Part shown: one piece after another, positions 18,988 to 27,940 of the stretch
Layout of the letters: every line of letters begins with the position of its first letter
How positions within the stretch are numbered: the first letter of the stretch is position 1
Source: Roseiarcus sp963781895
Lineage (GTDB): Bacteria; Pseudomonadota; Alphaproteobacteria; Rhizobiales; Beijerinckiaceae
DNA length: 64,000 nucleotides
Reading direction: 5' to 3'
Assembly (NCBI GenBank): GCA_963781895.1
Contig: CAWAIM010000025.1
Location: 7,828-71,827, forward strand
Notes under the pieces: model-generated
Databases searched by the model: none
What the model was told of the DNA's origin: nothing
What the model saw: the letters and a program-made list of their open reading frames with translations, nothing else
Program-made: the position numbers and the translations under genes

Positions 18988-19038
18988 TCGGCCCGAAATG
19001 GCGCCGCAAGTCCTTGAAAGAATGGATTCGGAGACCCG
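18988..19038. repeat. 50-bp dispersed repeat, copy 2
   Basis: Same element as 10360-10412, identical over about the first 23 bases and diverged after that. It also contains an internal short echo of the motif (ACCCGAAATGGCG) just downstream, at about 19034. Confidence 0.7.
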
Positions 19039-19199
19039 AAATGGCGCGCCGTCCGTGCGCCACGGGGGCATCGCGGGCTTGACCCGGCATGAGATTGAAG
19101 GCGGCGGCCGGAAATCCGCCCCGGTTTCCGGCAACCCATTGAAAAGGCTCAAAACGGCGATGGGCGGCTACTTCCGCCAAGTTCACATCAATGACGTCC

Positions 19200-19253
19200 C
19201 GGCGCCGCTTCCGCTTCACGTCGGCGCCGCTTCCGCTTCACGCCGGCGCCGCT
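19200..19253. repeat. 22-bp tandem repeat, 2.5 copies
   Basis: Unit CGGCGCCGCTTCCGCTTCAC plus two bases, at 19200-19221 and 19222-19243, with a 10-base partial copy to 19253. The period is not a multiple of three, so it is probably non-coding. Confidence 0.8.
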
Positions 19254-19444
19254 GTCGCGCGCGCCTGTTATGGCTTTACCTGGCTCTCGGCGCGGAACGT
19301 GGCCAGCGCGCGTGAGACGAATTGACTGTATGACGTGAGCGAGGACTTCTGGCGCGACGCCGCTGTGGGAGGCGGACATCCGACAGAAGTCCCCGGCGCA
19401 GAGCAGCCGGCCGAAGCTGGGATCAAGGAACCGCGGCGCGCACC

Positions 19445-20353
19445 ATGGATCGCCTGACGGGACTTCAGCTCTTCGTTCGCGTCGTCGAGACGGGCAGCTT
19501 CTCGCGCGCGGCGAACGAACTCGGGCTCACCCAGCCGACGGTGACCAAGCATGTTTCCGGGCTCGAGCGGCGGCTCGGCGTGCGCCTGCTCAACCGCAAC
19601 TCGCGCGGCGTCGCCATGACCGAGATCGGCTCGCTCTATTTCGACCGGTGCAAGCTCGTGCTGCGCGAATTCGACGCCACGGAGACCATTGTCTCGGAGC
19701 GGCGCGGCGATCTCGCCGGCCCGCTGCGCATCGGGGTTTCAATGGCCTTCGGCCGCAGCGTGATCGCCCCGCTCGTGTTCGAATTCCTGATGCTCCATCC
19801 CAATCTGAAAATCGATCTCAACTGCGAGGACCGCTATGTCGACGTCGTCGCCCACGGTCTCGACATGGCGATCCGCCTCGGCAAGCTCGCCAATTCTTCG
19901 CTCGGCTGCCGCTACATCGGCTCCAATCCCTGGGTGATGACGGCTTCGAACGCTTACCTCGAATCCCATGGCGAGCCGCAGCGCCCCGATGATCTGGGCG
20001 CGCACAAATGCCTGATCTACTCCACCGCGCAGGGCGACGAGGTCTGGCGCCTGCTCGACGCGTCCGGCCGCGAAAGCGTCGTGAGCGTCAACGGCCCGCT
20101 CAAATCGAACAATCTCTCGATCCTCCTCAGCGCCGCGCTGAAAGGAATGGGCGTCGCGCTCCTGCCGATGTATCTGGCGGCGGACGCGCTCCGGGCGGGC
20201 GAACTGCGCTCCCTGCTCGCCGACTATCTCCTGCCGAAACAGGAAATCAACGTCGTCTTTCCGTCGCCCCGCTTCGTTCCCGCCAAGGTTCTGGCGCTGA
20301 TCGCGTTCCTGCAACAGCGATTCCGCGACGAGTGGTGGGTCGGGCGGTCCTGA
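19445..20353 (+). CDS. LysR-family transcriptional regulator
   Basis: 302 residues. The N-terminal helix-turn-helix (residues 1-60: LQLFVRVVETGSFSRAANEL, LTQPTVTKHVSGLERRLGVRLLNR) and the periplasmic-binding-like effector domain (from about 90) are typical LysR. It lies 200 bases upstream of gcl in the same direction, the position of a local activator of glyoxylate catabolism, although gcl regulators are often IclR type elsewhere. Closest by sequence style to the large LTTR group of general aromatic and stress regulators; the ligand is unknown. Confidence 0.88.
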   Translation: MDRLTGLQLFVRVVETGSFSRAANELGLTQPTVTKHVSGLERRLGVRLLNRNSRGVAMTEIGSLYFDRCKLVLREFDATETIVSERRGDLAGPLRIGVSMAFGRSVIAPLVFEFLMLHPNLKIDLNCEDRYVDVVAHGLDMAIRLGKLANSSLGCRYIGSNPWVMTASNAYLESHGEPQRPDDLGAHKCLIYSTAQGDEVWRLLDASGRESVVSVNGPLKSNNLSILLSAALKGMGVALLPMYLAADALRAGELRSLLADYLLPKQEINVVFPSPRFVPAKVLALIAFLQQRFRDEWWVGRS

Positions 20354-20376
20354 ACCGAGGCGCGGCTGGTTCATCT

Positions 20377-20391
20377 ATTCCGTGACGGAAT
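20377..20391. promoter_or_regulatory. Perfect palindrome upstream of gcl
   Basis: ATTCCGT-G-ACGGAAT, seven-base arms around a central G, 165 bases before the gcl start and just after the LysR stop. The symmetry suggests an operator. The TTCC...GGAA form is more like IclR-type sites than the T-N11-A of LysR. Confidence 0.5.
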
Positions 20392-20555
20392 GATTGTTAT
20401 TGACGCCACTGACGTTCCGCTGGGCGCCCGGCTCCGCTAATTGTGGGGCGCGCCGGACGGACGGCGTCCGACGACCGCTCGACGACGCCCGCGTTCCGCG
20501 GACCGCCATGCGCGAATTCCGCGCGCGGCGAATTGACACCTGGAGGGAGACTCCC

Positions 20556-22331
20556 ATGACGCGGATGACGGCGGCCGCGGCCGCGGTTCTGGTGATGGAG
20601 AAGGAAGGCGTCACGAAAGCCTTCGGCGTCCCCGGCGCCGCCATCAATCCACTCTATGCGGCGCTCAGGCCGCGCAATACGATCGGCCACGTGCTCGCGC
20701 GTCACGTGGAGGGGGCGTCGCATATGGCCGAGGGCTATACGCGCGCCAATCCCGGCAACATCGGGGTTTGCATCGGCACGTCCGGCCCGGCGGGCACCGA
20801 TATGATCACCGGTCTCTATTCCGCCGCCGCGGATTCCATCCCCATCCTCTGCATCACCGGCCAGGCGCCGCGCGCGCGGCTCTATAAGGAGGACTTCCAG
20901 GCGGTCGAGATCGTCGAGATCGCGAAGCCCGTCGCCAAATGGGCGGTGATGGCGCGCGAGCCGGGGCTCGTGCCCCGCATCTTCCAGCAGGCTTTCCATG
21001 TGATGCGCTCGGGGCGTCCCGGGCCCGTTCTGATCGATCTGCCGTTCGACGTGCAGATGGCCGAGATCGAATTCGACATCGAAACCTACGAACCCCTCCC
21101 GGTCTACAAGCCGAAGGCGACGCGGGCGCAGATCGACAAGGCCCTGGCGATGATGCAGGAGGCGGAGCGTCCGCTGATCGTGGCCGGCGGCGGAATCATC
21201 AATGCCGACGCGTCGGATTTGCTGGTCGAATTCGCCGAACTGACGGGCGTGCCGGTCATCCCGACGCTGATGGGCTGGGGAACGATTCCCGACGATCACC
21301 CGCTGATGGCGGGCATGGTCGGGCTGCAGACGGCGCACCGCTACGGCAATGCGACGATGCTGGCGTCAGACTTCGTGCTCGGCGTCGGCAACCGCTGGGC
21401 CAACCGCCACACCGGATCGATCGACGTCTACGCCAAGGGCCGCAAGTTCGTTCACGTCGACATCGAGCCGACGCAGATCGGCCGTGTCTTCAATCCTGAT
21501 TTCGGCATCGTCTCGGACGCGAAAGCCGCTCTGGAATTGTTTGTCGAGGCCGCGCGCGAAATGAAGGCGGGGAAGGCTCTTAAAGACCGCGGCAAGTGGG
21601 CCGGAGAGTGCCGCGAGCGCAAGCGGACCATGCTGCGCCGCACGCACTTCGAGGAAACGCCGATCAAGCCGCAGCGCGTTTACGAGGAGATGAACAGGGC
21701 CTTTGGCAAGGATGTCTGCTATGTTTCGACCATTGGCCTGTCGCAGATCGCGGCCGCCCAATTCCTCCACGTCTTCAAGCCGCGGCGCTGGATCAACTGC
21801 GGCCAGGCGGGGCCGCTCGGCTGGACGATATCGGCCGCGCTCGGGGTGCGGGCGGCCGACCCGGAGCGCCCGATCGTCGCCATTTCCGGCGATTACGATT
21901 TTCAGTTCATGATCGAGGAGCTGGCGGTGGGGGCTCAATTCAAGCTTCCCTACATCCATGTGGTCGTGAACAATTCCTATCTCGGGCTGATCCGGCAGTC
22001 GCAGCGCGGCTTCAACATGGACTATTCGGTGCAACTGTCGTTCGAAAACGCCAACTCGCCGGAGATCGGCGTCTATGGCGTCGATCACGTCAAAGTCGCC
22101 GAAGGCCTCGGCTGCAAGGCGATCCGCGTCACCGACCCGGAACGCATCGGCGATGCGCTCAAACAGGCGCAGACCTTGATGGCGGAGTTGCGCACGCCGG
22201 TGGTCGTCGAGATCATCCTGGAGCGGGTGACCAATGTTTCGATGGGCGCCGAGATCGACAACATCACCGAATTCGAGGACCTCGCCAAGGACGCAAGCGA
22301 CGCGCCGACCGCGGTCGCGCTGCTCGATTGA
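20556..22331 (+). CDS. gcl: Glyoxylate carboligase (tartronate-semialdehyde synthase)
   Basis: 591 residues, ThDP-dependent. It joins two glyoxylates to tartronate semialdehyde and CO2. Diagnostic is Val51 in LARHVEGASHMAEGY: glyoxylate carboligases have Val where other ThDP enzymes carry the catalytic Glu. FAD/ThDP fold blocks include GTSGPAGTDMITGLYSA, the GDYDFQFMIEELAVGAQ ThDP-Mg site and NNSYLGLIRQSQRGF. The ATG at 20556 has GGAGGGA upstream. It is the first gene of gcl-hyi-glxR-glycerate kinase, all in the same direction with 25-50 bp gaps. Confidence 0.96.
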   Translation: MTRMTAAAAAVLVMEKEGVTKAFGVPGAAINPLYAALRPRNTIGHVLARHVEGASHMAEGYTRANPGNIGVCIGTSGPAGTDMITGLYSAAADSIPILCITGQAPRARLYKEDFQAVEIVEIAKPVAKWAVMAREPGLVPRIFQQAFHVMRSGRPGPVLIDLPFDVQMAEIEFDIETYEPLPVYKPKATRAQIDKALAMMQEAERPLIVAGGGIINADASDLLVEFAELTGVPVIPTLMGWGTIPDDHPLMAGMVGLQTAHRYGNATMLASDFVLGVGNRWANRHTGSIDVYAKGRKFVHVDIEPTQIGRVFNPDFGIVSDAKAALELFVEAAREMKAGKALKDRGKWAGECRERKRTMLRRTHFEETPIKPQRVYEEMNRAFGKDVCYVSTIGLSQIAAAQFLHVFKPRRWINCGQAGPLGWTISAALGVRAADPERPIVAISGDYDFQFMIEELAVGAQFKLPYIHVVVNNSYLGLIRQSQRGFNMDYSVQLSFENANSPEIGVYGVDHVKVAEGLGCKAIRVTDPERIGDALKQAQTLMAELRTPVVVEIILERVTNVSMGAEIDNITEFEDLAKDASDAPTAVALLD

Positions 22332-22356
22332 CCTCGCCAATCAAGGAGACCGGCCC

Positions 22357-23142
22357 ATGCCCAAATTCGCGGCCAATCTGACGATGCTGTTCAACGAGGT
22401 CGAGTTTCTCGACCGCTTCGCGGCGGCGGCGAAGGCCGGGTTCCGCGGCGTCGAATATCTGTTTCCATACGCCTACCCCAAGGAGGCGCTGGCCGACGCG
22501 CTCGCCAAGCACAGTCTGACGCAAGTCTTGCACAATCTGCCCGCGGGCGACTGGGCGAAGGGAGAGCGCGGCATCGCCTGCCTTCCCGGGCGGGAAAACG
22601 AGTTCCGCGACGGCGTCGGCGTGGCGATTTCCTACGCCAAGGCGCTCGGCTGCCGTCAGCTCAACTGCCTTGTCGGGGTGACGCCGAGGGACGCCGAGGC
22701 CGGCGCGGTCCGCGCTACGCTGGTCGGCAATCTGCGCGTCGCGGCGCGCGAACTGGAAAGCGCGGGAATCAAGCTGCTGGTCGAGCCGATCAACACCTAC
22801 GACATTCCCGGCTTCTATCTCAGCCGCACCGATCAGACCCTGGCGCTGTTCGAGGACGTCGGCGAACGCAATCTCTGGCTGCAATACGACATCTACCACA
22901 TGCAACGCAGCGAGGGCGAACTCGCGGCCACGATCGCAAAGCATCTCGATCGCATCGCCCATGTCCAGATCGCCGACAATCCGGGCCGCAACGAACCGGG
23001 AACCGGGGAAATCAATTACGATTACCTGTTCCGCCGCCTCGACGAACTCGGGTATGGCGGATGGATCGGCTGTGAATACAAACCCAAGACGACCACCCTC
23101 GAAGGGCTCGGCTGGCTCGCTCGCGCCGCCGTCCGGGTCTGA
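22357..23142 (+). CDS. hyi: Hydroxypyruvate isomerase
   Basis: 261 residues. A xylose-isomerase-like TIM barrel: MPKFAANLTMLFNEVEFLDRF, FRGVEYLFPYAYP, LLVEPINTYDIPGFYLSRT (active-site Glu), LQYDIYHMQRSEGEL and HVQIADNPGRNEPGTGEINY (metal and substrate residues), ending WIGCEYKP. It interconverts hydroxypyruvate and tartronate semialdehyde. It lies 25 bases after gcl with AAGGAG upstream of the start. Confidence 0.94.
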   Translation: MPKFAANLTMLFNEVEFLDRFAAAAKAGFRGVEYLFPYAYPKEALADALAKHSLTQVLHNLPAGDWAKGERGIACLPGRENEFRDGVGVAISYAKALGCRQLNCLVGVTPRDAEAGAVRATLVGNLRVAARELESAGIKLLVEPINTYDIPGFYLSRTDQTLALFEDVGERNLWLQYDIYHMQRSEGELAATIAKHLDRIAHVQIADNPGRNEPGTGEINYDYLFRRLDELGYGGWIGCEYKPKTTTLEGLGWLARAAVRV

Positions 23143-23168
23143 CCCGCGCGACGAACAGGAGAACGCCA

Positions 23169-24062
23169 ATGGCGAAAGTTGGATTCATCGGTCTCGGCAT
23201 CATGGGACGGCCCATGGCCGGCCATCTTGCCGATGCGGGACACGAACTCAGCCTTTACAACCGAACCAAGGTTCCCGCGGAGCTCGCGTCCCGCGGCAAG
23301 GCGTGCGCTTCGTCAAAGGAGGTCGCCGAGAGCGCCGACATTGTCATCGTGATGGTGCCGGACACCCCCGACGTCGAAGCCGTGCTGTTCGGCAAGGATG
23401 GCGTGGCGGAGGGCTTGAGCCCGGGCAAGATCGTCGTCGACATGAGCTCGATTTCGCCGGTGGCGACCAAGGAATTCGCCAAGCGCGTCAACGCCCTGGG
23501 TTGCGCTTATCTCGACGCCCCGGTCTCCGGCGGCGAGGTCGGCGCCAAACAGGCGACCCTTTCGATCATGTGCGGCGGCCCCCAGGAGACTTTCGACAAG
23601 GTCAAGCCTCTGTTCGAAAAGCTCGGCAAGAACGTCACTCTCGTCGGCGACAACGGCGCGGGCCAGACCTGCAAGGTCGCCAACCAGATCGTCGTGGCGC
23701 TTACGATCGAGGCGGTCGGCGAGGCGTTGGTGTTCGCGTCCCGCGCCGGCGCCGATCCGGCCAAGGTGCGTCAGGCCCTGATGGGCGGTCTCGCGACCTC
23801 GCGCATCCTCGAACTGCACGGCGAGCGCATGATCAAGCGCACGTTCGATCCGGGCTTTAGAATCGAACTGCATCAGAAGGACCTCAATCTCGCGCTCTCG
23901 AGCGCCCGGGCGCTCGGCGTGTCGTTGCCGAACACGGCGAGCGCGCAGGAGCTGTTCAACGCCTGCGCCGCGCATGGCGGCGCCAAATGGGACCACTCGG
24001 CGATCGTGCGCGCGCTCGAAATCATGGCCAATCACGAAATCGGCGCGGCGCAAAAGGCGTGA
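23169..24062 (+). CDS. glxR: Tartronate semialdehyde reductase (2-hydroxy-3-oxopropionate reductase)
   Basis: 297 residues of the beta-hydroxyacid dehydrogenase family. The NAD(P) Rossmann motif GFIGLGIMGRPMAGHL is at 5-20, the substrate-binding DAPVSGGEVGAKQATLSIMCGG near 117, and the catalytic Lys in GAGQTCKVANQIVVAL near 170. It reduces tartronate semialdehyde to D-glycerate. Third gene of the glyoxylate operon; AACAGGAG precedes the start. Confidence 0.95.
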   Translation: MAKVGFIGLGIMGRPMAGHLADAGHELSLYNRTKVPAELASRGKACASSKEVAESADIVIVMVPDTPDVEAVLFGKDGVAEGLSPGKIVVDMSSISPVATKEFAKRVNALGCAYLDAPVSGGEVGAKQATLSIMCGGPQETFDKVKPLFEKLGKNVTLVGDNGAGQTCKVANQIVVALTIEAVGEALVFASRAGADPAKVRQALMGGLATSRILELHGERMIKRTFDPGFRIELHQKDLNLALSSARALGVSLPNTASAQELFNACAAHGGAKWDHSAIVRALEIMANHEIGAAQKA

Positions 24063-24110
24063 GCGACGAGCGACGCCGCGCAATGCCGCTCCGCGACGAA
24101 GGAGGGCGCG

Positions 24111-25376
24111 ATGGATGACGCGACGGCCCGCTCGCTGTTGCGACGCCTGTTCGACGTCGCCGTCGCTGCGGCGGACCCCGCGAAGGTCGTGCCGCGTCAT
24201 CTTCCTCGAGCGTCGGGCGGCCGCACGGTCGTCGTCGGCGCCGGCAAGGCGTCGGCGGCGATGGCGCGCGCGTTCGAGCAGCATTGGACCGGCGAGCTTT
24301 CGGGCATCGTCGTCACCCGCTATGGGCATGGCGCGCCGTGCCAGAGGATCGAGATCGTCGAGGCCGCTCATCCGGTGCCGGACGAAAAAGGCCAGGACGC
24401 CGCGCGCCGCATCCTCGAATCCGTCCGCGGCCTGACCGAGGACGATCTCGTCGTCGCGCTGATCTCGGGCGGCGGTTCGGCGCTGATGAGCGCGCCGGCC
24501 GAAGGCTTGAGCCTCGCCGATAAGCAGGCCGTCAATCGCGCGCTGCTCGTCTCGGGCGCCTCGATCGACGAAATGAACTGCGTGCGCAAGCACCTGAGCG
24601 CGATCAAAGGCGGGCGCCTCGCCGCGGCCGCCTACCCCGCGCGCGTCGTCACCCTGCTGATTTCCGACGTGCCGGGAGACGATCCCGCGATCGTCGCCTC
24701 CGGCCCCACAGTCGCCGATCCGACAACCTACGCCGACGCGCGGTCGATTCTCGCCAAATATGCGATATCGGCGCCCGCGGCGGTGACGGCGCATCTCGCG
24801 CAAGCGCGTGACGAAACTCCCAAGCCTGGCGATGCGCGGCTGAGCCGCGCGGAAATTCACGTCATCGCGGCGCCGCAGAATTCGCTGATGGCGGCGGCGG
24901 AGGCCGCAAGGTCGGCTGGCGTCACACCGCTTATTCTCGGCGATGCGATCGAAGGCGAGGCCCGCGAAGTCGCGCGCGCGCTCGCTGGCGTGGCCAAGCA
25001 GGTACGAAAATATGGTCAGCCCGTTCCAGCGCCTTGCGTGCTGCTGTCGGGCGGCGAGACGACGGTGACGCTGCGAGGAAAAGGGCGGGGCGGCCGGAAT
25101 GTCGAATTCCTTCTGGCGCTCGCGCTCGCCCTCGGCGGACAGCCGCAGACCTGGGCGATCGCGGGCGACACCGACGGCGTCGACGGCGCGGAAGAGATCG
25201 CCGGCGCGATCGTGACGCCGGACACGCTCGAACGGGCGGCGCGCGCCGACATTCGCGCGACGGACAGCCTGGCGAACAATGACGCCCATACGTTCTTCGA
25301 GGCGCTCGGCGATCAGGTCGTCACCGGACCGACTCTGACCAACGTCAATGACTTCCGCGCGATCCTGATCGACTGA
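24111..25376 (+). CDS. Glycerate 2-kinase, MOFRL family
   Basis: 421 residues of the class II glycerate kinase family (DUF4147 plus MOFRL domain; TtuD/GckA-like). Visible blocks: VVVGAGKASAAMARAFE, VALISGGGSALMSAPAEGLSLADKQ, IDEMNCVRKHLSAIKGGRLA and the C-terminal MOFRL region LLSGGETTVTLRGKGRGGRN with IAGDTDGVDG. It phosphorylates glycerate to 2-phosphoglycerate, completing the route from glyoxylate into glycolysis. Last gene of the operon; GGAGGG precedes the ATG. Confidence 0.92.
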   Translation: MDDATARSLLRRLFDVAVAAADPAKVVPRHLPRASGGRTVVVGAGKASAAMARAFEQHWTGELSGIVVTRYGHGAPCQRIEIVEAAHPVPDEKGQDAARRILESVRGLTEDDLVVALISGGGSALMSAPAEGLSLADKQAVNRALLVSGASIDEMNCVRKHLSAIKGGRLAAAAYPARVVTLLISDVPGDDPAIVASGPTVADPTTYADARSILAKYAISAPAAVTAHLAQARDETPKPGDARLSRAEIHVIAAPQNSLMAAAEAARSAGVTPLILGDAIEGEAREVARALAGVAKQVRKYGQPVPAPCVLLSGGETTVTLRGKGRGGRNVEFLLALALALGGQPQTWAIAGDTDGVDGAEEIAGAIVTPDTLERAARADIRATDSLANNDAHTFFEALGDQVVTGPTLTNVNDFRAILID

Positions 25377-25403
25377 GGCGCGTTCGCTATCACTTTTGTG
25401 ACC

Positions 25404-25420
25404 GTCGCGCCTGGCGCGAC
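25404..25420. terminator. Hairpin between convergent genes
   Basis: GTCGCGC (25404-25410) and GCGCGAC (25414-25420) with a CTG loop, between the stops of the glycerate kinase and the TauE gene. No T-tract, so it could serve either strand only as a weak or Rho-assisted terminator. Confidence 0.4.
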
Positions 25421-25432
25421 CGGGACGCGGCG

Positions 25433-26227
25433 TCAGATTTGGATCCAAGTCGAGAGCGCGCGCGCCGATACGTAGATTCCGACCACCACGACCGTGACGC
25501 CAAAAATGACGCGCAACGCGCCTTTTCGCCGCGACAGGGCGTTTCCCAAGGCGACGCCAAGGAAACCTCCGACAACTCCTCCCACGATGAAGAGCATCGC
25601 GACGCGCCAGTCGACCAACCCGGACGCGGCGTAGTTCGCGGCGGTCGTCGCTCCGAAAACCGTAACGGCGACCAGCGAGGTGCCGATAGCTCTCGTGATC
25701 GGGAGGCCCGTGGCGGCCATCAGGCCGGGAACGATGAGAAATCCGCCGCCAATGCCGAAGAAGCCGGAAAGCAGCCCTACGCCGAGGCCCGTCGCCACAA
25801 GCGCGGGCGCCAGTTTCCTGGCGGTCGCAAAGGTCAGGCGTATTTCCGGGGTTTCGATCGCTTTCGGGTTGCGCAGCATGGCCAACCCGACAGCGACCAT
25901 CAGCACGCCGAAGAGCGCCAGGAGCCGATGGCCGTCGACGGCTTTCGCGACGCTCGAACCGATAAGAGCCCCGACCACCCCCGCGAGCGAGAACACTCCC
26001 GCGCAGCGCCAGCTCACGTTGCCCACTCGCCAATGCGTGATCAGGTTGGAAAAGGCGCTAACCGAAACCGCAATGGCGCTCGTACCGATAGCGACGTGCG
26101 GCGACGCGACCCCCACGCCATAAACGAGCAAGGGAACAGCCAGGATCGAACCGCCGCCCCCGATTAGGCCAAGCACCGCCCCAACTATCCCGCCCGCGGC
26201 GATCGTCATGGAATTCGCCACAAGCAT
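25433..26227 (-). CDS. TauE/SafE-family sulfite/sulfur-anion exporter
   Basis: About 264 residues with eight hydrophobic helices. The two TauE half-repeats are visible: GGIVGAVLGLIGGGGSILAVPLLVYGVG near the N-terminus and GVGLLSGFFGIGGGFLIVPGLMAATG in the middle. The family exports sulfite, sulfoacetate or related anions. It is the last gene of the leftward sulfide operon, suggesting removal of sulfite or thiosulfate produced by sulfide oxidation (inference). Start choice is uncertain: the ATG at 26227 is used, but 26209 or 26266 is possible, and none has a clear ribosome site. Confidence 0.82.
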   Translation of the reverse strand: MLVANSMTIAAGGIVGAVLGLIGGGGSILAVPLLVYGVGVASPHVAIGTSAIAVSVSAFSNLITHWRVGNVSWRCAGVFSLAGVVGALIGSSVAKAVDGHRLLALFGVLMVAVGLAMLRNPKAIETPEIRLTFATARKLAPALVATGLGVGLLSGFFGIGGGFLIVPGLMAATGLPITRAIGTSLVAVTVFGATTAANYAASGLVDWRVAMLFIVGGVVGGFLGVALGNALSRRKGALRVIFGVTVVVVGIYVSARALSTWIQI

Positions 26228-26309
26228 CGACACGGAGCGTCTCTTTCTCCTCTTCGCAAACCGCACGCGGCCGCTATACGATCGCGCCGCGTACGCGATG
26301 TCCCTTCGG

Positions 26310-27602
26310 CTACGCGGATCGCTTCAGTCGCTCGACCCCGATGGTCTTCATCAGGAAACGTTCATATCCGGGCTCGCTCGACCCGTTGCGCACCTTGCCC
26401 AGGAAGTACTTTTCGAAGCCGATCTTGGCCAGATGCACCCAATAGCCCTGGCCGGACCAGTTGACGTTGCGCGGCGGAATTTGCGGGATCGCGAGGAACG
26501 CGACGCCGCTGTCGCCGAAATCCGCCAGGCAAACCGCGTTCCAGGTTGGCACGTGGGTCGCCTCCTTGCCGGCGATTAAATCCCTGATGTTGTGCGCGGT
26601 CGCCGTCACCATCAATTCGATCATGTAGCCCGTCTTCGGCATGCCGACGGCGAGAGGCGTCGCCTCGTAAGGCGGGATCGCCACGCATACCCCTACCGAA
26701 AAGACGTTCGGGTATTTTGGATTGCGCTGGTGCTTGTCAGCCACAACGAATCCGCGTGGGTTGGTAAGACCCTCGATCCATTTTCCGTCTTCGCCTCTCA
26801 GGCAATCGACGCCCCGAAAGGCGGGAATGAGCATCGTGTATTTCGATGGCAGCTTATAGCTCTTCTTGATCGAACCGTCTTCGTTGACTTCCGTCGCCTC
26901 GACGCCATCGGGCGTGATGCGGTCGACCTTCGCGTTGGTGATCCATTTGACGTCGCGGTCGCGCATGACGGATTCGAGCAGGCCCTTGGTGTCGCCGACC
27001 CCGCCGAGGCCAAGGTGGCCGATATAGGGTTCCGGCGTCACGAAGGTGATCGGCACGCGATCCCTGATCTTGCGCCGGCGAAGTTCCGTCACCGCCAGCA
27101 TCGCGTATTCGTAGGCGGGGCCGTAACAGGAGGCGCCCTGCACCGCGCCGACGACCATGGGGCCGGGGTCCTTGCAGAAGGCTTCCCATTTCTCGCTCGC
27201 GTGGCTTGCATGCCCGACGTCGCAGATCGAGTGGGTATTGGCTTGGGGCCCGAGGCCCTCGATTTCGTCGAAAGCGAGCTTGGGACCCGTCGCGATCACG
27301 AGATAGTCGTAGTTGATCTGCCCGCCGTCCCCCAGATGCACGATGTTGGCGACAGGATCGATGCGCTTGGCGCCTGAAGCATTGAACCCGATCTTCAGCT
27401 TGGCGAATGTCTTCGGCAGATGGACTTTGACTTGATCAGCGGTTCGCCAGTTGACCGCGACCCAGGGGTTCGAGGGAACAAATTGAAACCATTCCGAGTC
27501 GGATACGACCTGAATGTCCGCGGTCTTGCCGAGCAACTCGCGTAGCTCGAAGGCCATTGGAACGCCCCCGATGCCGGCACCGATCACAACCACCTTCGTC
27601 AT
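26310..27602 (-). CDS. sqr: Sulfide:quinone oxidoreductase
   Basis: 430 residues. The FAD Rossmann motif VVVIGAGIGGVPMAFEL is at 4-20, the second nucleotide motif YDYLVIATGPKL at 98-109 and the closing FAD loop NVFSVGVCVAIPP at 299-311. Cys127, Cys159 and Cys358 stand at the spacing of the three redox cysteines of characterised SQRs such as that of Acidithiobacillus ferrooxidans. SQR oxidises sulfide to polysulfide or persulfide and reduces membrane quinone; the amphipathic C-terminus (SGQGYWVHLAKIGFEKYFL) fits membrane attachment. It lies downstream of the BigR/SqrR-like repressor and two DUF2892 genes in one leftward operon. Confidence 0.88.
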   Translation of the reverse strand: MTKVVVIGAGIGGVPMAFELRELLGKTADIQVVSDSEWFQFVPSNPWVAVNWRTADQVKVHLPKTFAKLKIGFNASGAKRIDPVANIVHLGDGGQINYDYLVIATGPKLAFDEIEGLGPQANTHSICDVGHASHASEKWEAFCKDPGPMVVGAVQGASCYGPAYEYAMLAVTELRRRKIRDRVPITFVTPEPYIGHLGLGGVGDTKGLLESVMRDRDVKWITNAKVDRITPDGVEATEVNEDGSIKKSYKLPSKYTMLIPAFRGVDCLRGEDGKWIEGLTNPRGFVVADKHQRNPKYPNVFSVGVCVAIPPYEATPLAVGMPKTGYMIELMVTATAHNIRDLIAGKEATHVPTWNAVCLADFGDSGVAFLAIPQIPPRNVNWSGQGYWVHLAKIGFEKYFLGKVRNGSSEPGYERFLMKTIGVERLKRSA

Positions 27603-27697
27603 GGCAGAATTCCTCCTCTTGAGTCGACGGGCCTCAGCGCCGCCTCTGTCTTTTGATCGTCTTGCTTCGGATCCGCGTTAGCAGCGCCCGCCCGACG

Positions 27698-27901
27698 TCA
27701 ATTGCGCGGGCAAGTCGAAATCCCGATGAGGCTATAGAGCGGGCAGGAGCCGATGAACGCGGTCACCAGCGGGATCACGCCGATCCAGCCGACCGCATTC
27801 CAACCCGTGTGCGGAAATCCGATGGGGATCGCGTAGGCGATCAACACGAGCCCAAGAACAACTCGCACAAAGCGATCGAGACCGCCGACATTCCTACTCA
27901 T
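27698..27901 (-). CDS. DUF2892 membrane protein (YgaP transmembrane type)
   Basis: 67 residues: MSRNVGGLDRFVRVVLGLVL then a second helix, ending GSCPLYSLIGISTCPRN. This two-helix inner-membrane family (DUF2892, PF11127) is the membrane part of YgaP-like rhodanese and is often encoded next to SQR and BigR. The conserved Cys in GSCPLY could carry persulfide (inference). Second of two adjacent copies in the operon. Confidence 0.8.
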   Translation of the reverse strand: MSRNVGGLDRFVRVVLGLVLIAYAIPIGFPHTGWNAVGWIGVIPLVTAFIGSCPLYSLIGISTCPRN

Positions 27902-27940
27902 ATTCCTCTCCCTTCCGCTTCGCGGAATGTTCGCTTGACG

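Larger units (their letters stand above)
18647..19444. other. Non-coding gap with repeats
   Basis: About 800 bases after the PEP-CTERM gene. It contains a 50-bp dispersed repeat (18988-19038), a 22-bp tandem repeat (19200-19253) and only weak frames (for example 18705-18923, with no family features). The promoter of the LysR gene should lie at its end. Confidence 0.55.

Noticed and set aside
19188..19260. Possible CRISPR-like array at the 22-bp repeats
   Set aside because: The units are directly adjacent with no spacers and only 2.5 copies, so it is a simple tandem repeat.
23313..26033. A 906-residue leftward frame opposite glxR and glycerate kinase
   Set aside because: Antisense artefact with no domain features; it covers three convincing genes on two strands.
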